Shown here piece after piece: positions 35,989-41,951 of a DNA stretch of 64,000 nt. The notes beneath the pieces were generated by a model. The model ran no database searches, had not been told where the DNA came from, and saw only the letters and a program-made list of their open reading frames with translations. The translations under genes were made by a program, and so were the position numbers. Positions within the stretch are counted from its first letter, which is position 1, and every line of letters begins with the position of its first letter. Location: assembly GCA_048498315.1 (NCBI GenBank), contig JBEHYF010000005.1, positions 22,208-86,207 of the forward strand, in the 5' to 3' direction. This DNA is from Actinoallomurus sp048498315 (GTDB lineage: Bacteria > Actinomycetota > Actinomycetes > Streptosporangiales > Streptosporangiaceae).

Positions 35989-36018
35989 GGCGTCGAGCCT
36001 ACGCTTCGCGCCCGCGCG

Positions 36019-36306
36019 TCAGAGTGCGAAACCGCCCTGGGCGAACCCCATGCCCAGGCCGACGAACGCCAGGCCGATGCCGATCACGTTGACCCAGCGC
36101 TCGGCGGTCGTCGCGGAGACGAGCTGGGAGTACAGGCCGAGGAGGAAGGACACGACGCCGATGAACGAGGCGGCGAAGTGCGCCGGATGGATCGTTCCGA
36201 GGATGAATGTGATCAAGCCGCCCACGAACGTGGCGAACGCGAGCGAATCTTCGAGCGGATGGGTCCGGCGGGGACCGTGAGCGCGCCGGAGCACTGCTCG
36301 TGACAT
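36019..36306 (-). CDS. Small conserved membrane protein
   Basis: A 95-residue protein with three hydrophobic segments (LAFATFVGGLITFILGTI, AASFIGVVSFLLGLYSQLV and VIGIGLAFVGLGMGFAQ) and a basic N-terminus. No catalytic motif. Strong hydrophobic pattern and a good ribosome-binding site (GGGGGTGAAGG just before the ATG) support it as real. Function unknown. It is upstream of nfo on the same strand and divergent from the 45-codon gene with the SOS-like box. Confidence 0.75.
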   Translation of the reverse strand: MSRAVLRRAHGPRRTHPLEDSLAFATFVGGLITFILGTIHPAHFAASFIGVVSFLLGLYSQLVSATTAERWVNVIGIGLAFVGLGMGFAQGGFAL

Positions 36307-36437
36307 GGGCCTTCACCCCCTGAGCGGGACGGACTCCTCTTGGACTCCTTTTCAAGAGTCTTCCTGGCCCGAGAGCGGGTCAACCCCTCCGCCGGGGCGG
36401 ACCGGCCGCCGCCCGCTGTCGGTGGGAGGCGATATTC

Positions 36438-36453
36438 TCGAACGTGGTTTCGA
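36438..36453. promoter_or_regulatory. SOS box-like LexA site
   Basis: TCGAAC-gtgg-TTTCGA matches the actinobacterial/Gram-positive LexA consensus TCGAAC-N4-GTTCGA at 11 of 12 positions. It stands 13 bases upstream of the ATG at 36466 and 132 bases upstream of the divergent membrane-protein gene. Confidence 0.55.
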
Positions 36454-36465
36454 ACGGAGGTTGCG

Positions 36466-36603
36466 ATGATCTCTTCCGAACTGGCCGCCATCGACGACGC
36501 CGAACTGATCGAGGAGCTGTCGATGCTGACGACGCAGACCGCCCGGATGCGCTCCCGGATGGCCGACATCATGTCCGAGCTCGACCGGCGCCGGGGGCGC
36601 TGA
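36466..36603 (+). CDS. 45-residue helical protein behind an SOS-like box
   Basis: A short gene with ATG at 36466 and a strong ribosome-binding site (ACGGAGG, five bases before it). The predicted 45-residue peptide (MISSELAAIDDAELIEELSM...ending MSELDRRRGR) looks like two amphipathic helices with alternating acidic and basic residues, and lacks a membrane segment. I do not recognise a named family. The SOS-like site right before it suggests DNA-damage induction, as for small division inhibitors in other bacteria, but nothing in the peptide itself proves that role. Confidence 0.65.
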   Translation: MISSELAAIDDAELIEELSMLTTQTARMRSRMADIMSELDRRRGR

Positions 36604-36840
36604 GCGCCGGGGGCACCGTGGTGCCGGCCGGTGCGTGGGCGCGGTCGACCTGGCCGGGGGCGGCCGGCGTCCCCGGGGCGTCGAGGTGGGCCGAGCATCG
36701 ACCAGGTGCGGCCGGGGCGACGACCGCGGTGGTGCCGCGGCGAGGCCGTCGCCGCCGCGGCCGGCGTCCCCGGGCGGCTCCTCTGCCGCAGCCGGGCTGG
36801 GAAAAGGCCCGAGCGCGCCGATTGAGCTGCTGGTTGTTGG

Positions 36841-36943
36841 TAGCCTGTGTCGGTCCCGCGGAGCCGATCCGCGGGCGACGCAAGAGCCCTCCTGTCACGG
36901 AGAGACCGTGACCGTACCAGTCCAAAGGAGGTTGGGACACCGC
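36841..36943 (+). promoter_or_regulatory. Leader of the rpsF operon with two hairpins
   Basis: Two perfect seven-base-pair hairpins precede rpsF: CCCGCGG-N7-CCGCGGG (36855-36875) and GTCACGG-agaga-CCGTGAC (36894-36912). AAAGGAGG follows at 36924-36931, 12 bases before the ATG. S6:S18 complexes repress their own operons through leader RNA in many bacteria, so this is a good candidate for such a leader. TAGCCT at 36841 could be the -10. The rest of the 340-base gap from 36604 holds no gene. Confidence 0.5.
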
Positions 36944-37234
36944 ATGCGTCGTTACGAAGTCATGGTCATCCTCGACCCGAACATCGAGGAGCGTACGGTC
37001 GCGCCGTCGCTCGACCAGTACCTCACCGTGGTCAAGGACGGTGGTGGCAGCGTGGAGAAGGTCGACGTCTGGGGCCGTCGGCGCCTGGCGTACGACATCG
37101 CCAAGAAGTCCGAAGGCATCTACGCGGTCATCGACCTGACGGCCCCGCCGGCCACGGTCAAGGAGCTCGACCGGCAGCTGAACCTTCAGGAGTCGGTCCT
37201 GCGCACGAAGGTCATCCGCCCCGAGGCCCACTGA
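36944..37234 (+). CDS. rpsF: 30S ribosomal protein S6
   Basis: A 96-residue S6 with the typical start MRRYEVMVILDPNIEERTV and DVWGRRRLAYDIAKKSEGIY (about 45-64). S6 binds 16S rRNA together with S18. First gene of rpsF-ssb-rpsR-rplI, the canonical bacterial order. Longer in-frame starts upstream are in the leader and have no homology. Confidence 0.97.
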   Translation: MRRYEVMVILDPNIEERTVAPSLDQYLTVVKDGGGSVEKVDVWGRRRLAYDIAKKSEGIYAVIDLTAPPATVKELDRQLNLQESVLRTKVIRPEAH

Positions 37235-37285
37235 CCGGCCTCCCCGGCCGGCCCCTGACAGCAAACGATCTAACCGGAGAGCCGC

Positions 37286-37804
37286 ATGGCAGCAGGCGAC
37301 ACCCAGATCACGATCGTCGGCAACCTGGTCGCCGACCCTGAACTGCGCTTCACGCCCAACGGGCAGGCGGTCGCCACCTTCCGCGTGGCCTCCACCCCTC
37401 GCTACCGCGACCAGCAGACCGGTGAGTGGAAGGACGGCGAGAGCCTCTTCCTCACCTGCAACGTCTGGCGGCAGGCGGCCGAGAACGTCGCCGAGAGCCT
37501 CCAGCGCGGCATGCGGGTCATCGTCCAGGGCCGCCTCAAGCAGCGGTCCTACGAGACCCGCGAGGGCGAGAAGCGCACCGTCTTCGAGGTCGAGGCCGAC
37601 GAGGTCGGCCCGTCGCTGCGGAACGCCACCGCCAAGGTCAACAAGACCCAGCGGGCCGGTGGCGGCTTCGGCGGTGGCGGCTTCGGCGGCGGAGGCGGCC
37701 AGGGCGGCGGCTTCGGCGGCGGAGGCGGCCAGGGCGGCGGCAACGTGCCCGCGGACGACCCCTGGGCGACCAGTGGCGGGTTCTCCGACGACCCGCCGTT
37801 CTAG
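37286..37804 (+). CDS. ssb: Single-stranded DNA-binding protein
   Basis: SSB coats single-stranded DNA and recruits replication and repair proteins. The OB fold occupies residues 1-115: DTQITIVGNLVADPELRFTP, FRVASTPRYRDQQTGEWKDG, SLFLTCNVWRQAAENVAESL. The tail is Gly-rich (GFGGGGGQGG twice, from a perfect 30-base tandem repeat at 37681-37740) and ends in the acidic protein-interaction tip SDDPPF. 172 residues in total. It is placed between rpsF and rpsR, as usual. Confidence 0.97.
   Translation: MAAGDTQITIVGNLVADPELRFTPNGQAVATFRVASTPRYRDQQTGEWKDGESLFLTCNVWRQAAENVAESLQRGMRVIVQGRLKQRSYETREGEKRTVFEVEADEVGPSLRNATAKVNKTQRAGGGFGGGGFGGGGGQGGGFGGGGGQGGGNVPADDPWATSGGFSDDPPF
37681..37740 (+). repeat. 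Perfect 30-base tandem repeat in ssb
   Basis: Two identical 30-base units (37681-37710, 37711-37740) code for GFGGGGGQGG-type decapeptides in the flexible SSB linker. Copy number could vary between strains by slippage without frameshift. Confidence 0.9.
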
Positions 37805-37918
37805 TCCGCGACCGCTCGCCGTCCGGGCCGGTGCGGCCGCTCGCCTCGGCCCCCGGACGGCCCATCAACCACCAGACCATTCCCGCGCGAGCGGGGCTCT
37901 CTCCAAAGGAGCACCACG

Positions 37919-38155
37919 ATGGCGAAACCGGCACCACGCAAGCCGAAGAAGAAGGTTTGCCTGTTCTGCCAGGAGAAGCTCTCCTACGTCGACTACAAGG
38001 ACACGGCGCTGCTGCGCAAGTTCATCTCCGACCGCGGCAAGATCCGCGCGCGCCGGGTGACGGGCAACTGCACCCAGCACCAGCGCGACGTCGCCACTGC
38101 GATCAAGAACGCGCGCGAGATGGCGCTGCTGCCCTACACCAGCACGGCGCGCTGA
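37919..38155 (+). CDS. rpsR: 30S ribosomal protein S18, Cys-containing form
   Basis: A 78-residue S18 (KKKVCLFCQEKLSYVDYKDT, LLRKFISDRGKIRARRVTG, ALLPYTSTAR). It keeps C-x2-C near residue 14 and a third Cys (TGNCTQHQ), so this may be the zinc-type (C+) paralogue; many actinomycetes also carry a zinc-free copy controlled by Zur. GGAGCACCACG gives the ribosome-binding site. Confidence 0.96.
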   Translation: MAKPAPRKPKKKVCLFCQEKLSYVDYKDTALLRKFISDRGKIRARRVTGNCTQHQRDVATAIKNAREMALLPYTSTAR

Positions 38156-38172
38156 GGAAGGGAGATACCGAC

Positions 38173-38619
38173 ATGAAGCTCATCCTGACTCAGCAGGTCT
38201 CCGGCCTCGGCGCCCCCGGCGACGTGGTCGAGGTCAAGGACGGCTACGGCCGTAACTACCTGGTCCCGCGCGGGTTCGCGATCAAGTGGACCCGCGGCGC
38301 CCAGAAGCAGATCGAGTCGATCCAGAAGGCCCGCGCGGCCCGCGAGATCGCCAGCCTGGAGCAGGCCGAGGCCGTCCGCAGCAGCCTCGAGAAGCTGAAG
38401 GTCCGCCTGCGCACCCGCGCCGGCGACAGCGGCCGCCTGTTCGGTGCCGTGACGCCGGCCGACATCGCCGGTGCGGTCAAGGCCGCCGGCGGGCCGGAGC
38501 TCGACAAGCGCCGCATCGAGGTCGCCCACCCGATCAAGACGGTGGGTGCGCACGAGGTGGGCGTCCGGCTGCACCCGGAGGTCCGCGCCAAGATCGCGCT
38601 TGAGGTCATCGGCGCCTGA
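38173..38619 (+). CDS. rplI: 50S ribosomal protein L9
   Basis: A 148-residue L9. The N-terminal domain starts MKLILTQQVSGLGAPGDVVE with VKDGYGRNYLVPRGFA, a long connecting helix follows (about 45-75), and the C-terminal domain contains GRLFGAVTPADIAGAVKAA. Starts 17 bases after rpsR with AGGAAGGGAG upstream. Last gene of the operon, with a terminator 17 bases after the stop. Confidence 0.97.
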   Translation: MKLILTQQVSGLGAPGDVVEVKDGYGRNYLVPRGFAIKWTRGAQKQIESIQKARAAREIASLEQAEAVRSSLEKLKVRLRTRAGDSGRLFGAVTPADIAGAVKAAGGPELDKRRIEVAHPIKTVGAHEVGVRLHPEVRAKIALEVIGA

Positions 38620-38635
38620 TCCGCGACGCGTTCGA

Positions 38636-38662
38636 GGGGCCGGACCCGCTGGGTCCGGCCCC
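38636..38662 (+). terminator. Terminator of the rpsF-rplI operon
   Basis: A perfect 12-base-pair stem, GGGGCCGGACCC with GGGTCCGGCCCC and a three-base loop (GCT), followed by TTCGTCG. Sits 17 bases after rplI. Confidence 0.9.
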
Positions 38663-38912
38663 TTCGTCGTCACAACACCCGCTTCCCGGCCGTCCGCCCG
38701 CTTCTCAGCCGGCGCCGGGATCGTCCCAGGCGGGTCGACGGGCGGTGTGCACGCGAGCGAGGGCTCATGCGGGTGACGGGCTGGACGACCGGCGGCCCTG
38801 TTACTGACGCACCCTGCGGCTGACGGCCCCTGCGGCTGATGGACTCGGCGGGGGACGGTGTCGGGCATGGTTGCGCGGGCCTGAGGCGGCCGGGCGGTGA
38901 ACGGGGGGCTCG

Positions 38913-38926
38913 GTTCCACGTGAAAC
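38913..38926. promoter_or_regulatory. Degenerate parS-like site
   Basis: GTTCCACGTGAAAC differs from the parS consensus at one base (T to C at position 4). It is intergenic, about 35 kb from the two perfect sites, inside the origin-proximal zone where actinomycete parS sites cluster. ParB binding is plausible but weaker. Confidence 0.6.
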
Positions 38927-38967
38927 GCCCAGAACGGACGTCCTCGCTTTCCGTGTCCGGTTGACTA

Positions 38968-38991
38968 CCGTGGATGATCAGTCGTCCACGG
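38968..38991. promoter_or_regulatory. Palindrome upstream of the PGRP amidase gene
   Basis: CCGTGGA-N10-TCCACGG is a perfect inverted repeat 31-54 bases before the chosen ATG 39022, and TTGACT lies at 38961-38966. It could be an operator over the promoter. The region 38663-38912 shows no gene. Confidence 0.4.
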
Positions 38992-39021
38992 GGGGTGGCC
39001 GCGATCGTGGGTGGCCGGGGG

Positions 39022-39813
39022 ATGGTACGCCGGAGCGTGCTGCGTGCGATGATCGGGCTCGCCGCGGCCGACGCGGTGGTGTTCGGCGAGGAGAGCAGAG
39101 CGGACGCCGACGCGATGCCGAGGATCTACACGCGGGCCGAGTGGGGTGCCGTGCCGCCACGGCACCGGCCGCGCGTACTCGACCGCCCGCCCGACCACAT
39201 CATCGTGCACCACACCGCATCGCCCAACACCGACGATCTCTCCCGCGCGCACGCCTTCGCGCTGTCGCGGGAGATCCAGCGGTACCACATGGAGCACAAC
39301 GGCTGGGACGACATCGGCGAGCAGCTCACGATCAGCCGGGGCGGCTTCGTCATGGAGGGCCGGGCCGGCTCCCTCCCGGCGATCGAGAGCGGCCGGCTGG
39401 TCGTCGGCGCGCAGTCGCTGCACCACAACTTCCACACGATCGGGATCGAGAACGAGGGTACCTACACCACCGACGACGTGCCCGCCCGGCTGTGGGACGC
39501 GCTGGTGGATGTCTGCGCGTGGCTGTGCCGCTGCTACCGTCTCGACCCGGGCTCGGCGATCGTCGGCCATCGCGACTACAACCAGACCGAGTGCCCGGGT
39601 GACGTGCTGTACCGGCGGCTGCCCGGGCTGCGCCGGGAGGTCGCCAAGGCCCTCGGCGGCGACGACTCGGATTCGCCGCCGCCGGACGAGCGCCGGGTGC
39701 TGACGACGCGGCATCGCCGCCGGATCGCCGGTGACCGGCCGCGGCACCGGCGATCCTGCTCCCGCTATGACGCGCCACGCAGGCGGCGCCGCAGGAACGG
39801 CTCGGCGGACTAG
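39022..39813 (+). CDS. Peptidoglycan recognition protein-type N-acetylmuramoyl-L-alanine amidase
   Basis: A zinc amidase_2/PGRP protein, about 263 residues. Zinc ligands appear in DHIIVHHTASPN and GHRDYNQTECPGD, with the conserved ITSRAEWG-like start as IYTRAEWGAVPP and HTIGIENEGTYTTDD. The N-terminus, VRRSVLRAMIGLAAADAVVF, looks like a Tat-type signal (RRSVL). The last ~50 residues are Arg-rich (RRRRRRNGSAD), as in some actinomycete cell-wall proteins. ATG 39022 is preferred, since ATG 38974 lies inside a palindrome. It probably cuts peptidoglycan stems outside the cell. Confidence 0.85.
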   Translation: MVRRSVLRAMIGLAAADAVVFGEESRADADAMPRIYTRAEWGAVPPRHRPRVLDRPPDHIIVHHTASPNTDDLSRAHAFALSREIQRYHMEHNGWDDIGEQLTISRGGFVMEGRAGSLPAIESGRLVVGAQSLHHNFHTIGIENEGTYTTDDVPARLWDALVDVCAWLCRCYRLDPGSAIVGHRDYNQTECPGDVLYRRLPGLRREVAKALGGDDSDSPPPDERRVLTTRHRRRIAGDRPRHRRSCSRYDAPRRRRRRNGSAD

Positions 39814-39998
39814 GACTCCGTGGTCGAGTAGCAGGCGCGGCGCCGGGCGAGCTCGGGGTCGAGCCCTTCGACGAGCGCCCAGATGCCGGCCACCCGCTCG
39901 GCCCACGCCTCCGGCGGCAGACCCGCGAGGCCCTCGGCCGCCAGGTCGTCGATCGCCCGAGTGAGGCGGGCCAGCCGCTCCCCTTGAGTAGAACACAT
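39810..39998 (-). CDS. Small acidic/hydrophobic protein of unknown function
   Basis: A 62-residue product (RLARLTRAIDDLAAEGLAGL...WALVEGLDPELARRRACYST). It is one or two helices and resembles the short N-terminal helical segment that precedes DUF222/HNH-endonuclease proteins in actinomycetes. I cannot name a function. Its stop overlaps the end of the amidase gene on the other strand by four bases. ATG 39998 follows a short AT-rich patch (GAATTCTAGC). Confidence 0.5.
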   Translation of the reverse strand: MCSTQGERLARLTRAIDDLAAEGLAGLPPEAWAERVAGIWALVEGLDPELARRRACYSTTES

Positions 39999-40124
39999 GT
40001 TCGAATTCTAGCGTGGCGCTCCGACATCCGAGTGTCTTTTCGGGGCAGGTGATGCGGTGGGCCACCCGACGGCTCCACCCCGAAGGCCGGTGGCGTCCTC
40101 CGGGACCCTCCGGTGGGCGCTCAG

Positions 40125-40281
40125 CGGGCAGGGCGAACCACCGGGCGCATGCCTCCCGCAGCCGGCCGGGACCCTCGCCCGCCCAGGCGACGTATCCGTC
40201 CGGGCGCAGGAGGATCGCCGCAGCCGGCGCGTCGTCCGTGTTCCCTGTCACCGGCGCCCTGCCGCGGACGCTCGACGGCAT
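40125..40281 (-). pseudogene. C-terminal remnant of a FAD-dependent aromatic monooxygenase
   Basis: The minus-strand frame reads DDAPAAAILLRPDGYVAWAG then RLREACARWFALPA. This matches the extreme C-terminus of PHBH/UbiH-type FAD monooxygenases (LLVRPDGYVAWRG...LRAALRRWFG). No FAD-binding N-terminus is present: the MATE gene ends at 40302, immediately upstream. It looks like a leftover fragment rather than a gene. Confidence 0.55.
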
Positions 40282-40301
40282 GCGCGCGCGCCGAGCGCGG
40301 A

Positions 40302-41624
40302 TCAGCGCCGGACCGCACCGGCGACGAGCCAGGCGTCACCGCGGGCCCGTAGCCCGAGGGTGACCAGCCGGGCGGCCATCCACACGCCCATCGCGAGCCA
40401 CAGCGCGACCAGGCTCCCGCCCAGCTCGTGCACGAGCCACGCCGCCGACAGGAACGCCGCGGTCTGCACCACGCCGACCACCGCCAGATAGCGCATGTCC
40501 CCGGCACCGATCAGCACGCCGTCGAGGACGAACACGACGCCCGCCGCCGGCTGCAGCAGCGCCACGACGACCAGCGCCCCGACAAGCTGCGCGCGCACGT
40601 CGGCGGCGCCGGTGAACACGTCCGGCAGCCAGGGGCGTACCGCCAGCACCAGCAGCGCGAACACGACACCGCAGCCGACGCCCCACTCGACCATCCGCCG
40701 CGTCGCGGCGCGCGCCCCCGCGACGTCGCCCGCGCCCAGCCTCCGCCCGGTGATCGCCTGACCGGCGATCGCGATGGCGTCCAGCGCGAACGCCAGCAGC
40801 GTCCACACGTTCGCCGCGATCTGGTGTGCGGCGATCTGCGCGTCGCCCATACGCGCCGCCACCGCCGTCGCGACGACCAGCACGACCCGCAGGCTCACCG
40901 TGCGGATCAGCAGGTTGACGCCCGCTGCGGCGGACGCGCCCAGGCCCCTCGGGTCCGGCAGCAGCGGCGCGCCGTGCCGCCGCGCTCCGCGCAGCACCAT
41001 CACGACGTACGCGGCGGCGCCACCGGTCTGCGCGAGCACGGTGCCCCATGCCGAGCCGGCGATCCCCATGCCCAGGACCAGCACGAACGTCGCGTTCAGC
41101 GCGGCGTTCGCGGTGAACATGGCGATCGCGACGACCAGCGGCGTGGTGGTGTCCTGCATGCCGCGCAGCACGCCGGTCCCGGCCAGGACGACCAGCATGC
41201 CCGGCACGCCGAGCAGGCTGATGTGGACGTAGGTCTCGGCCTGCGGCGCAACCGCCGCCGAGGCGCCGAACGCGCCGACGACCGGCCGGGCGAGCGGCCG
41301 GCCCGCGGCGATCACGGCGACGCCGATGACGACGGCGAGCCAGATGCCGTCGACGCCCTGGCGGACCGCCTCGCGCGTGTTGCCGGCGCCGATCTGGCGG
41401 GCGACCGCCGCGGTGGTCGCATACGCGAGGAAGACGCACAGGTTGACGAGGGTGGCGAGGATCTGCCCGGCCACACCGAGCGCGCCCAGCGGGACGGTGC
41501 CGAGGCGGCCGACGATGGCCGAGTCGGTGAGGAGGAAGAGCGGCTCGGCGACGAGGGCGCCGAACGCCGGGACGGCGAGGCGGAGGATCTCCCGGTCATG
41601 GGGATGCCGCAGCCGCCATGTCAC
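40302..41624 (-). CDS. MATE-family efflux transporter (DinF-like)
   Basis: A 440-residue 12-segment transporter: REILRLAVPAFGALVAEPLF and TDSAIVGRLGTVPLGALGVA at the start, then QIGAGNTREAVRQGVDG, and the second-half repeat RLGAGDVAGARAATRRMVEW. This is the DinF/NorM-type MATE group that exports cationic compounds or drugs using Na+ or H+. It is divergent from dnaB across a region rich in DnaA-box-like sequences. Confidence 0.92.
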   Translation of the reverse strand: MTWRLRHPHDREILRLAVPAFGALVAEPLFLLTDSAIVGRLGTVPLGALGVAGQILATLVNLCVFLAYATTAAVARQIGAGNTREAVRQGVDGIWLAVVIGVAVIAAGRPLARPVVGAFGASAAVAPQAETYVHISLLGVPGMLVVLAGTGVLRGMQDTTTPLVVAIAMFTANAALNATFVLVLGMGIAGSAWGTVLAQTGGAAAYVVMVLRGARRHGAPLLPDPRGLGASAAAGVNLLIRTVSLRVVLVVATAVAARMGDAQIAAHQIAANVWTLLAFALDAIAIAGQAITGRRLGAGDVAGARAATRRMVEWGVGCGVVFALLVLAVRPWLPDVFTGAADVRAQLVGALVVVALLQPAAGVVFVLDGVLIGAGDMRYLAVVGVVQTAAFLSAAWLVHELGGSLVALWLAMGVWMAARLVTLGLRARGDAWLVAGAVRR

Positions 41625-41671
41625 GATCGACCACCTTAAATCACGAAATGGACATCACCGCGCCTGCCGTC

Positions 41672-41852
41672 TGTGGGCGAACCTGTGGATGACGCATCGC
41701 GCCGCTTTCTTCCGCCCACAGACCGTGGACGAAGGCATCACAGGTCGGGGCGGGAATCAACAAGATCGTTCCGGGTGTCCACAGGTTTTCCACAGTCGCT
41801 GTGCACAGTCCCTGCGGCGTGTATGCACAACCCTTCCACAGAACCGTCCACA
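41672..41852. promoter_or_regulatory. Cluster of DnaA-box-like sequences upstream of dnaB
   Basis: Within 181 bases there are near-matches to TTGTCCACA/TTATCCACA: TCATCCACA (minus strand, 41684-41692), GTGTCCACA (41775-41783) and TTTTCCACA (41786-41794), each one mismatch. Weaker ones are at 41672-41680 (minus strand), 41712-41720, 41799-41807, 41832-41840 and 41844-41852. The stretch 41625-41951 has no gene and is AT-richer than its surroundings. It may regulate dnaB by DnaA or titrate DnaA. Confidence 0.55.
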
Positions 41853-41951
41853 GGCCGCTTTGCATCGCCCTCGTGGCGGGTCCCACACTGTCAGACCGGT
41901 GCGGTACACGTGGGAGCACCGTGGGCCGGTGACGCGTTGAGGGGGTGGCCG

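Noticed and set aside
37681..37740. CRISPR-like repeat array
   Set aside because: The two 30-base units are contiguous without spacers and code for the glycine-rich SSB linker. No other array-like pattern occurs in the window.
38965..40281. 438-codon minus-strand open frame as a gene
   Set aside because: Only the first ~55 residues resemble the tail of a FAD monooxygenase; the rest is antisense to the PGRP amidase gene.
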